Of a stretch of 64,000 bases of DNA, positions 56,724 to 64,000 are shown one piece after another; the first letter of the stretch is position 1; every line of letters starts with the position of its first letter. The notes under the pieces were generated by a model. That model did not search any database and was not told the origin of the DNA. It saw nothing but the letters and a program-made list of their open reading frames with translations. Source of the DNA: Halobacillus dabanensis (GTDB taxonomy: Bacteria; Bacillota; Bacilli; Bacillales; Halobacillaceae); contig NZ_FOSB01000001.1 of the NCBI RefSeq assembly GCF_900114165.1, forward strand, positions 248,001 to 312,000. Direction: 5' to 3'. The position numbers and the translations under genes were made by a program.

Positions 56724-58868
56724 ATGGGAAAAAAGAACAAAAATAAATGGAAACATAAATCACACCTTCCTTTCCGGTTGAACGTGGTGTTTTTTGTTGT
56801 GTTTCTTTTATTTGCAGGGATTATTTTACAACTAGGTGTTGTTCAGATCCTTAACGGGGAAGAGGCGCAGGACGAAATTGATCGTACCGAAAATACAACA
56901 ACGAGCATCCCTGTACCAAGGGGGGAGTTTTATGATCGGTATGGTCGTGTCGTTGTAGACAACGAGCCCCTGTATTCCATAACTTATACTCCGCCAAAAG
57001 GTGTACAAGCTAACGAAAAGTTGGAATTGGCTGAGGAAATTGCTCAATATATCGATATGGAATATGAAGGGAAACTGACAGATCGTGACCTTAAGGAATA
57101 CTTCTTCCTAAAGAATAAAAATGAGGTAGTAGCTCGGATTGAGGATGAAGATACCTCGGAATTAGATAATGGAGAAGTATATCAACTGCAATTAGATAGT
57201 ATTACAGAAGAAGAAATCTCAGGTTATGATAATCAGACCAAAGAAATCATCGCTATTAAAAAGGAACTAGATAAAGCTTATGCCTTAGCTCCACATGTGT
57301 TGAAGAACTCAGATATAACAGAGAAAGAATATTCTGTCGTTGCGGAACACTTGGCTGAATTACCTGGAATTAATGTTACTTCTGATTGGGAAAGAACTTA
57401 TCCTTTTGGATCAACTTTTCAGAGTTATATCGGTAGCATAACTTCAAGAGAGCAAGGAGTACCACGTGATGAGTTAGATTATTTTATGTCCTTAGACTAT
57501 AGCCGGAACGACCGCGTGGGAACTAGTGGTCTTGAGCAACAGTATGAAGATGTACTAAGAGGAACGAAGGAAAAAGTACAATATGAGACGGACAAAAATA
57601 ATAATGTAATAAATTCAAAAGTTATTCGCGAAGGGCAACGGGGTAAAGACCTTGTTCTTACTATAGATATGGAGCTTCAAGAAAGAGTGAACAAGATTGT
57701 CCAGGAAGAATTAGAAAAGGCGATTCGTAAGGCACCGGCAGCAAATCGTCATTTAGACAATGCGATAGCTGTGGTTTCTAACCCGAACACAGGAGAAATT
57801 CTGGCTATTAGTGGACAAACATATAATCGTTCCCCTGAAGATGGGGAGGGAAGGTTCTCAGATACCTCTCACCAGGCCATCTACAATGCTTATATGCCTG
57901 GTTCCATTGTCAAAGGTGCCACCGTTTTGACGGGGCTGCATGAGGGTGCCGTATCCCCAAGTACGTGGATTAATGATAGACCGATCACGATTGGCGGGAG
58001 TCAAAAAGGTTCTTATACATCCAACATAGGTACAGTCAACGATATACAAGCATTGCAACAATCGTCAAACGTATATATGTACTTTCTTGCCATGTACCTC
58101 GGAGGGGAGTATAGCAATCAATATAATATGAATGGTCTTTCATTAAAGGATAATACTTTTGAAAAGTTCACGTACAATTTTAATCAATTTGGTTTAGGAA
58201 TAAAAACAGGAATCGATTTTCCTTATGAGGGAATAGGGGTCACAGGAAACCAAACATTACCAGGTCAAATTTTAGACTTTTCCATTGGGCAGTTCAGTTC
58301 TTATACAGCTATGCAATTGAATCAGTATGTATCGACAATTGCTAATGGGGGGGACCGCATGCGCCCTCGTTTAGTTAAGAGCATACACGACCCTTCTATG
58401 GATGGTGATTTGGGTCCTGTTTATAAGGACTATTCACCGGAGGTATTGAATCAACTGGAAATGGATTCTTCCTATATAGATAGGGTACAGGAAGGGTTCA
58501 GGCAGGTAGCTCAAACGAGTCAAGGAACAGCCAGTCATGTTTTTTCCAAAGATCCGTACGCCAAATACCGAATGGCGGTCAAAACAGGTACAGCACAATC
58601 ATTCAAAGCCGTTTTCGATGAGGATGGCGGAAGGACGACTTATGGAGATCTGTTGAACAAAACATTAGTGGGGTATGCTCCTCACGACGATCCTGAGATA
58701 GCTTTTTCGATTGTAGCTCCTTACCTTGGGGAAAATGCTACAAGTACATTTGATATTAGTAACAACATCGGCGCTAGGATAGGACAAGCTTACTTTGAAC
58801 TGAAGAAAGAAAGAAATGAGCAAGGTGTAGAGATGAATAATAATGAAGAAGAAGCAACTGAGGAGTGA
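56724..58868 (+). CDS. pbpA: Penicillin-binding protein 2A-type transpeptidase
   Basis: 714 aa, close to B. subtilis PbpA. One membrane anchor (residues about 20-40), the PBP dimerisation domain (RGEFYDRYGRVVV) and the transpeptidase domain with S-I-V-K (PGSIVKGATV), SSN (QQSSNVYMY) and KTG (AVKTGTAQSF). It crosslinks peptidoglycan during elongation. An acidic tail follows. AGGAGAGGAG provides the ribosome site. The long acidic tail is the only unusual trait. Confidence 0.95.
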   Translation: MGKKNKNKWKHKSHLPFRLNVVFFVVFLLFAGIILQLGVVQILNGEEAQDEIDRTENTTTSIPVPRGEFYDRYGRVVVDNEPLYSITYTPPKGVQANEKLELAEEIAQYIDMEYEGKLTDRDLKEYFFLKNKNEVVARIEDEDTSELDNGEVYQLQLDSITEEEISGYDNQTKEIIAIKKELDKAYALAPHVLKNSDITEKEYSVVAEHLAELPGINVTSDWERTYPFGSTFQSYIGSITSREQGVPRDELDYFMSLDYSRNDRVGTSGLEQQYEDVLRGTKEKVQYETDKNNNVINSKVIREGQRGKDLVLTIDMELQERVNKIVQEELEKAIRKAPAANRHLDNAIAVVSNPNTGEILAISGQTYNRSPEDGEGRFSDTSHQAIYNAYMPGSIVKGATVLTGLHEGAVSPSTWINDRPITIGGSQKGSYTSNIGTVNDIQALQQSSNVYMYFLAMYLGGEYSNQYNMNGLSLKDNTFEKFTYNFNQFGLGIKTGIDFPYEGIGVTGNQTLPGQILDFSIGQFSSYTAMQLNQYVSTIANGGDRMRPRLVKSIHDPSMDGDLGPVYKDYSPEVLNQLEMDSSYIDRVQEGFRQVAQTSQGTASHVFSKDPYAKYRMAVKTGTAQSFKAVFDEDGGRTTYGDLLNKTLVGYAPHDDPEIAFSIVAPYLGENATSTFDISNNIGARIGQAYFELKKERNEQGVEMNNNEEEATEE

Positions 58869-58893
58869 TACGACACGTATCACTCTTTTTTTT
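58861..58893 (+). terminator. Terminator after pbpA
   Basis: GAGTGATACG pairs perfectly with CGTATCACTC around ACA, followed by eight T residues. Confidence 0.97.
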
Positions 58894-58950
58894 GTTTTAA
58901 ATAAATAGGGCTCTCCAAAAATACCAATCATATTCAACAAAAATCGCCAA

Positions 58951-59007
58951 TTTACAAAACCTTTACGTTTGATTCATATGTCATTAAAACTCCCTCGTTA
59001 GTATAGA
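58951..59007 (+). promoter_or_regulatory. PhoP-type Pho boxes and -10 of the pst operon
   Basis: TTTACA (58951), TTTACG (58962), TTCATA (58973) and TTAAAA (58984) are spaced by exactly 11 bp, the arrangement of PhoP binding repeats TT(A/C/T)A(C/T)A. TATAGA at 59002-59007 follows without a good -35, as expected for a PhoP-activated sigma-A promoter. Phosphate starvation should induce pstSCAB-phoU. Confidence 0.8.
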
Positions 59008-59068
59008 AAATGTGAGTTGGCCAAGCCGTCAACGATAAAAAATTCAGATGTAATAGGGGGAGAAGGAA

Positions 59069-60064
59069 ATGAAAAACTTTAAGAGGTTCGCACTTATGTT
59101 TATGTTCATCCTAGTGCTAGGAGTACTTGCAGCATGCGGAGGATCTGATGAAGATACTGCTGCAGATGAAAGCAACACAGAAGAAGGTACTAATGCCGAA
59201 GGTTCTGAGGAAGTTTCCGGACCAATCGCTATTGATGGCTCTTCTACTGTATTCCCGATTATGGAAAACCTGACTTACACATACAATCAGGAACATCCTG
59301 ATGTAAATGTGACAGTGAACTCATCTGGTTCCGGCGGTGGATTCAAAAAATCCACAGTAGGGGAAATTGATCTAAGTAATGCTTCTCGTCCTATCAAAGA
59401 AGAAGAAATGGCAACTGCTGAAGAAAACGGCATTCAGTTAGAAGAATTAGAACTAGCTTACGATGGTCTTTCCGTAGTTGTTAGTCAACAGAATGATTTC
59501 GTCGATGAATTGACAATTGATCAGCTGAAACAAATCTTCCTTGAATCTTCAGATGCTACAATGTGGTCTGATATCAACCCAGAATGGCCAGAAGAAGAAA
59601 TTAAAATTTTCAGCCCTGGACATGATTCCGGTACATTCGACTATTTTAATGAAGTAATTCTTGAAGAACAGCCGATGAAAGAAGGCGAAAATACTACGCT
59701 TTCTGAAGATGACAACGTACTTGTTCGTGGTATAGAAAACGATCCTAACGCTATCGGTTTCTTCGGTTATGCCTACTATGCTGAAAATGAAGACGTATTG
59801 AAAGTTCTTGGAATTTCTGAAGATGGTAATGAAGCTGTAAAACCAAACCCTGAAACAATACAAGATGGCTCTTATACACCACTTTCCCGTCCACTATTCA
59901 CTTATGTAAATGTGAATGCATATAAAGAAAAAACACAAGTTCGTGATTTCGTAGAATACATGTTAAACAACGCTGGAAAAGCTGCGGAAGAAGTAGGGTA
60001 TGTAGCTCTTCCAGAAGATAAGTATCAAGAGCAACTTGAAACAGCAAAAAGCTGGGCTGAGTAA
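59069..60064 (+). CDS. pstS: Phosphate-binding lipoprotein PstS
   Basis: 331 aa. A lipoprotein signal ends in LAAC (Cys at about residue 23), followed by an acidic linker of about 25 residues and the PBP-type domain with IDGSSTVFPIME, NSSGSGGGFKKS, GHDSGTFDYF, which contact phosphate. It captures phosphate outside the membrane for PstCAB. First gene after the Pho boxes; a stem-loop separates it from pstC. Confidence 0.97.
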   Translation: MKNFKRFALMFMFILVLGVLAACGGSDEDTAADESNTEEGTNAEGSEEVSGPIAIDGSSTVFPIMENLTYTYNQEHPDVNVTVNSSGSGGGFKKSTVGEIDLSNASRPIKEEEMATAEENGIQLEELELAYDGLSVVVSQQNDFVDELTIDQLKQIFLESSDATMWSDINPEWPEEEIKIFSPGHDSGTFDYFNEVILEEQPMKEGENTTLSEDDNVLVRGIENDPNAIGFFGYAYYAENEDVLKVLGISEDGNEAVKPNPETIQDGSYTPLSRPLFTYVNVNAYKEKTQVRDFVEYMLNNAGKAAEEVGYVALPEDKYQEQLETAKSWAE

Positions 60065-60088
60065 TTGATTTGAAAACCTAACAAAGGA

Positions 60089-60112
60089 GGTGGGACTTAT
60101 CTAAGTCTCACC
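60089..60112 (+). ncRNA. pstS-pstC intercistronic stem-loop
   Basis: GGTGGGACTT (60089-60098) pairs with AAGTCTCACC (60103-60112), one G-U pair, loop ATCT. No T run follows, so it is not a terminator. It is likely to act as an mRNA stabiliser or processing site that keeps pstS mRNA above pstCAB. Confidence 0.6.
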
Positions 60113-60141
60113 TTGCCTTATGGATGAGAGGAGTTTTTAAC

Positions 60142-61089
60142 ATGGACAAGGGGTTACAATCAGAGGGGAAAATGATTGATGTTCAACAAATGATTGAAAA
60201 AAATAAGAAGAAGAAAAGTTTCGGGGAAAGAATAGAGAGAATCATCCCTTTTTTCTTGCTTCTTTGTGCTGCAGTTAGTGTCCTTACAACTGTAGGGATA
60301 CTATTTACTTTGTTGAGAGAGTCTATTGGCTTCTTTTCCAATGTGTCTTTATTTGATTTTTATACAGGTACAAGCTGGTCACCATGGTCTGGTGAGTATG
60401 GTGTTGCTCCATTGATTGGTGGCACATTACTCATCACTTTGATTGCTACGCTGGTAGCTGTTCCACTCGGACTTATGTCTGCCATATTTTTGAGTGAATA
60501 TGCAAATGATAAAGTAAGACGTGTGATTAAACCTGTTCTTGAAGTCCTAGCAGGAATTCCGACTGTCGTTTATGGGTACTTTGCATTGACGTTCATTACT
60601 CCAATGTTTCAATCCTTCATTCCTGATTTAGGGATTTTCAATGCCTTAAGTGGTGGGTTTGTAGTCGGTATCATGATTATTCCTATGGTCGCATCTCTAT
60701 CAGAGGATGCTATGAACTCTGTTCCTAATGCGTTAAGAGAAGGAGCATATGGGTTAGGTGCAACAAAGTTAGAAGTTGTATTTAAAGTGGTTTTACCTGC
60801 CGCCTTATCTGGAATCATCGCATCTATTGTTCTTGCTATTTCAAGAGCCATTGGAGAAACGATGATTGTCACCATTGCAGCAGGGGCGACGCCTAATCTG
60901 ACTTTCAATCCCACAGAATCAATCCAAACGATGACTGCTTTCATTGTGCAAGCAGCAACAGGGGATACCACATTTGGATCTACCATTTATTACAGTTTGT
61001 ATGCAGTAGGTATGACGTTGTTTATCTTTACACTTGTTATGAACCTAATTGCTCAGTACATTTCTCGTAAGTTCAGGGAGGAATATTGA
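60142..61089 (+). CDS. pstC: Phosphate ABC transporter permease PstC
   Basis: 315 aa from the ATG at 60142 after GAGGAG. Six membrane helices with the ABC permease EAA loop EGAYGLGATKLEVVFKVVLPAA. The extended N-terminus (about 35 residues) is hydrophilic. It forms the channel with PstA. Its TGA overlaps the pstA ATG. Confidence 0.96.
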   Translation: MDKGLQSEGKMIDVQQMIEKNKKKKSFGERIERIIPFFLLLCAAVSVLTTVGILFTLLRESIGFFSNVSLFDFYTGTSWSPWSGEYGVAPLIGGTLLITLIATLVAVPLGLMSAIFLSEYANDKVRRVIKPVLEVLAGIPTVVYGYFALTFITPMFQSFIPDLGIFNALSGGFVVGIMIIPMVASLSEDAMNSVPNALREGAYGLGATKLEVVFKVVLPAALSGIIASIVLAISRAIGETMIVTIAAGATPNLTFNPTESIQTMTAFIVQAATGDTTFGSTIYYSLYAVGMTLFIFTLVMNLIAQYISRKFREEY

Positions 61090-61967
61090 TGCTTGGCCAA
61101 AATGAACAAAATATCAAGAAGCGTATGGAAGGGAGAGTAGCCATCAACAAAATCCTTATGGTTTTGTTTGGCTTGGCTACTGCAGTTGGATTAGTTTTTC
61201 TTGTCTTACTTTTTTACCGTGTATTGACTCAAGGAATTGGTTATTTAAGTCTTGATTATATTTTGAACTTTCCAGCTCCATATCCGGAAGAAGCAGGTAT
61301 TTATGCTGGATTGATTGGTTCAGTTTTCTTAATGATTATCGTCGCTATTGTCTCCGTGATCATTGGTGTTTCGACAGCAATCTATTTGGAAGAGTACGCA
61401 CCTAAAAATAAATTTACGGAGTTTATCAGAGTAAATATTCAAAACTTAGCGGGTGTGCCTTCCATTGTATTTGGACTTTTAGGGTTAACTTTCTTCGTTT
61501 ACATGTTTAACTTTGGCTATACACTTATTGCTGGTGGTTTAACGATGGCCTTGTTGATTCTTCCAGTAATCGTAGTTGCCGCTCAGGAAGCTGTCCGTTC
61601 TGTTCCGGCAGAAATCAAGGAGGCGTCCTATGGGATGGGAGCTTCTAAATGGCAAACCATTGCACGTGTTATTTTACCAGCTGCTATTCCGGGAATCCTG
61701 ACTGGTGCAATTATCGCTTTGTCACGTGCCATTGGTGAGACTGCACCATTGATTATCGTAGGAGCAGCCACTGCTATATACACGCTGCCGGAGTCATTAC
61801 TTGCTAAATACACGGCCATGCCGATTCAGATCTATAACTGGACAGGTAGACCGCAAGAAGAATGGCAGTATGTGGCAGGAGCAGGAATCATTGTTCTATT
61901 AGCAGTGCTACTAATCATGAATTCAATTGCTGTATTGATCAGAAACAAATTTCAGCGTCGTCTTTAA
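61089..61967 (+). CDS. pstA: Phosphate ABC transporter permease PstA
   Basis: 292 aa from the ATG at 61089, overlapping the pstC stop, with GGGAGGAAT upstream. Six membrane helices and the EAA loop EASYGMGASKWQTIARVILPAA. Partner of PstC in the phosphate channel. Confidence 0.96.
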   Translation: MLGQNEQNIKKRMEGRVAINKILMVLFGLATAVGLVFLVLLFYRVLTQGIGYLSLDYILNFPAPYPEEAGIYAGLIGSVFLMIIVAIVSVIIGVSTAIYLEEYAPKNKFTEFIRVNIQNLAGVPSIVFGLLGLTFFVYMFNFGYTLIAGGLTMALLILPVIVVAAQEAVRSVPAEIKEASYGMGASKWQTIARVILPAAIPGILTGAIIALSRAIGETAPLIIVGAATAIYTLPESLLAKYTAMPIQIYNWTGRPQEEWQYVAGAGIIVLLAVLLIMNSIAVLIRNKFQRRL

Positions 61968-61989
61968 TTAAGATGAGGAGGGTTTCAAT

Positions 61990-62838
61990 ATGAATGGAGT
62001 AATGGAAGAAAAAACAAATAAAAAAGTAAATCAGGGATCAGCGAAGCCTGAGGTGAATAAAGAGGGAATAAAAAAAGAGAAAGCCAATAATATTATCGAA
62101 GTCAGTGACTTAAACTTATGGTATGGATCAGATCAAGCTTTATATGAAGTAAGCATGGATGTACCAGAGAAACAGGTGACAGCGATTATCGGGCCATCTG
62201 GTTGCGGTAAGTCGACTTTCTTGAAAACATTAAACCGTATGGTGGAGATGGTGCCGATTGTAAAAACTTCCGGCTCAATCAAATATCGTGATCAGGAAAT
62301 CTTTAGCAATAAGTATAAAGAAGAATACCTCCGTACAAAGGTAGGAATGGTTTTCCAAAAGCCTAACCCGTTTCCTAAGAGTGTTTATGATAACGTAGCC
62401 TATGGACCAAGAATCCATGGTATAAAAAAGAAAGAAGTATTAGATCAAATCGTTGAGAAAAGTTTAAAAGGTGCTGCGATTTGGGATGAGCTGAAAGATC
62501 GTCTAAATGAAAATGCCTACGGGCTTTCTGGCGGACAGCAGCAGCGTGTTTGTATCGCACGTGCATTGGCGGTTGAACCGGATGTCATCTTGATGGACGA
62601 GCCGACTTCAGCATTAGACCCGATTTCTACAGCAAAAGTAGAAGAGCTAGTTCAGGAGTTGAAAGAAAAATACAGCATAATTATTGTTACACACAATATG
62701 CAGCAGGCCGCACGTATTTCAGATAAAACAGCTTTCTTCTTGAATGGAGAATTAATTGAGTTTGCTGACACAGATGACTTGTTCCAAAATCCTCACGACA
62801 AGCGAACAGAGGATTATATTACTGGACGCTTCGGTTAA
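61990..62838 (+). CDS. pstB: Phosphate ABC transporter ATP-binding protein PstB
   Basis: 282 aa. Walker [10 protein letters not shown], signature LSGGQQQR, Walker B VILMDEP and H-loop VTHNM are intact. The first 33 residues are a charged low-complexity extension before the conserved start [12 protein letters not shown]. Only one pstB is present here, while B. subtilis has two (pstBA, pstBB). AGGAGGG precedes the ATG. Confidence 0.97.
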   Translation: MNGVMEEKTNKKVNQGSAKPEVNKEGIKKEKANNIIEVSDLNLWYGSDQALYEVSMDVPEKQVTAIIGPSGCGKSTFLKTLNRMVEMVPIVKTSGSIKYRDQEIFSNKYKEEYLRTKVGMVFQKPNPFPKSVYDNVAYGPRIHGIKKKEVLDQIVEKSLKGAAIWDELKDRLNENAYGLSGGQQQRVCIARALAVEPDVILMDEPTSALDPISTAKVEELVQELKEKYSIIIVTHNMQQAARISDKTAFFLNGELIEFADTDDLFQNPHDKRTEDYITGRFG

Positions 62839-62860
62839 TATTTTCAGGGAGGGGATATCC

Positions 62861-63517
62861 ATGTCAATGCGTGTTCATTTCGAAGAAGAACTCGAGGATT
62901 TAAAGAAACAAATTAAAGAGTTAGCACTTGAGGCTAAGTATTCACTTGACCAAGCGATCCATGTGTTATATCAAGGGGATGTGGAGGCTGCTAAAAAAAT
63001 ACTGGATGATGATTCATTGATCGATCGTAAGGAAGAAACGATAAACGATGATGCTATTTTGATGCTTGCGAAGCAACAGCCAGTAGCAGGGGATTTGAGA
63101 AGGATCATCATTGCCATTAAAATTTCTAGCGATCTAGAACGTATGGCCGATCATTCTACAAATATTGCTAAAGCAACGATTCATTTAGGGGAAAATCATG
63201 GGATTGAAGTAGATCCTGAGTTGCGTGAAATGGCCATACTTGCAATGGATATGGTCGATGTGGCAATCAAGTCTTTTGAATATGAAGACATTTCGTTAGC
63301 GAAGAAGCTTGCTGATATGGATGATGTTGTAGATAAGAAATACGGATCCATTGTAAAGGAAATGCTGGAATTGACGGCAAATAATCCTGAGCAAATTCAG
63401 CACATCATGCAAATGGCTTATGTAGCTAGGTATATTGAGAGGTTCGCTGATCATATAACGAACATCGGTGAAAGTATTTTTTACCTGGTGAAGGGAAGAA
63501 CCTATGATTTGAATTAA
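62861..63517 (+). CDS. phoU: Phosphate signalling protein PhoU
   Basis: 218 aa from the ATG at 62861 after GGGAGGGG. Two repeats of a three-helix bundle with metal-binding E-X3-D-X2-E-like motifs (SSDLERMADHSTNIAKA, YIERFADHITNIGESI). It links Pst activity to the PhoR kinase in many bacteria. B. subtilis has no phoU in its pst operon, so this is a difference; it ends the operon. Confidence 0.97.
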   Translation: MSMRVHFEEELEDLKKQIKELALEAKYSLDQAIHVLYQGDVEAAKKILDDDSLIDRKEETINDDAILMLAKQQPVAGDLRRIIIAIKISSDLERMADHSTNIAKATIHLGENHGIEVDPELREMAILAMDMVDVAIKSFEYEDISLAKKLADMDDVVDKKYGSIVKEMLELTANNPEQIQHIMQMAYVARYIERFADHITNIGESIFYLVKGRTYDLN

Positions 63518-63525
63518 TAGAAATG

Positions 63526-63562
63526 AAGGCATGAATCGAATGTTTCGATTCATGCCTTTTTA
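63526..63562 (+). terminator. Terminator of the pst-phoU operon
   Basis: A 15-bp perfect stem AAGGCATGAATCGAA / TTCGATTCATGCCTT with a 3-nt loop, followed by T residues. Confidence 0.96.
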
Positions 63563-63682
63563 CGATTTCATTTAACAAAGGGTTTATTTTCATAAGGGGC
63601 AAGTTAAAGACACGAGCTAGACCTTTAACATAGAAAGCTCCCTTCATTTACAATGGAAAAGCCACAGCTGGCGCGGTTTTTT

Positions 63683-64000
63683 CTATTTGGATGTAATGGC
63701 TTCTGCAATTTCCTTGTGAGACATTTCAGAAGTTAGAGTAACTTGTCCGATTTGAATATATCGGCTGTAATCATTCTCTTCCATGAAAATTTCGAAAGCT
63801 TCAGCATCCTCGATGATATTGGCCTGGAGAAGCTTTTGGCTGATTTTATCCATTGTAGCTCCTGGTGCTATATCAGTGGAGAAAGTATTCACGGAAGTTT
63901 CTCTCTTTTTAGAATCATCAGCGGATTCTTGTTTCGACTGAAAATCTTGCCACTCCTCCTTCGTTACAACCTGATACCCTTGCTGTTCAAGTTTTGAAAT
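63683..64000 (-). CDS. YceG/MltG-like protein (3' part)
   Basis: The frame is open to the window edge, so the 105 residues seen are the C-terminus of a longer protein; the GTG at 63892 is internal. TMDKISQKLLQANIIEDAEAF and IQIGQVTLTSEMSHKEIAEAI fit the repeated LysM-like elements of the N-terminal part of endolytic transglycosylase MltG and small YqzC-type relatives. Upstream is a charged linker (KQESADDSKKRE). No catalytic domain follows, so it is probably one of the short noncatalytic relatives. Confidence 0.65.
   Translation of the reverse strand: MSKLEQQGYQVVTKEEWQDFQSKQESADDSKKRETSVNTFSTDIAPGATMDKISQKLLQANIIEDAEAFEIFMEENDYSRYIQIGQVTLTSEMSHKEIAEAITSK

Overview
The window is a stretch of Bacillaceae chromosome (Firmicutes, low-to-moderate GC). 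Gene order follows the Bacillus subtilis yqeK-to-pst region almost gene for gene. Sporulation genes (gpr, spoIIP, yqxA, yqfC, yqfD), the comE competence locus, HrcA/CIRCE control and a glyQS T-box mark an endospore former. Acidic low-complexity segments in several exported or linker regions would suit a moderately halophilic genus such as Halobacillus or Thalassobacillus, but that is inference; the sequence alone does not fix the genus.

Layout. 1-3674: end of yqeK, rsfS, yqeM, comER (minus), comEA, comEB. 3.7-8.1 kb: comEC, yqzM (minus), holA, a gene-free repeat, rpsT (minus). 8.2-14 kb: gpr, spoIIP, yqxA, lepA, hemW. 14.2-21.2 kb: heat-shock genes hrcA-grpE-dnaK behind a perfect CIRCE operator, a separately transcribed dnaJ, then prmA-rsmE. 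21.3-28.5 kb: deoC, rpsU-yqeY, an nfeD-floA-yqfB group behind a sigma-W-type promoter, yqfC-yqfD-phoH. 28.9-36.5 kb: ybeY-dgkA-era-yqzL-recO, T-box-glyQS, ccpN-ppsR. 36.8-43.2 kb: yqxD, dnaG-sigA (the rest of the macromolecular synthesis group), a membrane protein, cccA, trmK-yqfO. 43.3-50 kb: ispH (minus), cshB-nfo, yqfT (minus), a lytic transglycosylase, a YqfX-like protein, ispG (minus). 50.2-52.9 kb: an orphan short NfeD and a Na+/phosphate cotransporter. 52.9-53.9 kb: about 1 kb of degraded interspersed repeats with no gene. 53.9-54.5 kb: five tRNA genes behind a tandem promoter. 54.7-63.5 kb: sodA, yqgE-like MFS, pbpA, and a PhoP-boxed pstSCAB-phoU operon. The window ends inside a minus-strand YceG/MltG-like gene.

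Functionally this is core genome: ribosome maturation and translation quality control, DNA uptake, replication initiation, primary sigma factor, isoprenoid synthesis (ispG, ispH), envelope growth and phosphate uptake. I found no CRISPR array, prophage, transposase or defence island, and no convincing unknown multi-gene system. Points worth a second look are regulatory or architectural: a hairpin that sequesters the spoIIP Shine-Dalgarno sequence and contains a sigma-E-like promoter; a possible three-way-junction element upstream of holA; the missing pgpH, mtaB and cdd genes in an otherwise conserved block; the repeat families; a 62-bp tandem duplication of the tRNA promoter; and a pstS/pstC intercistronic stem-loop.
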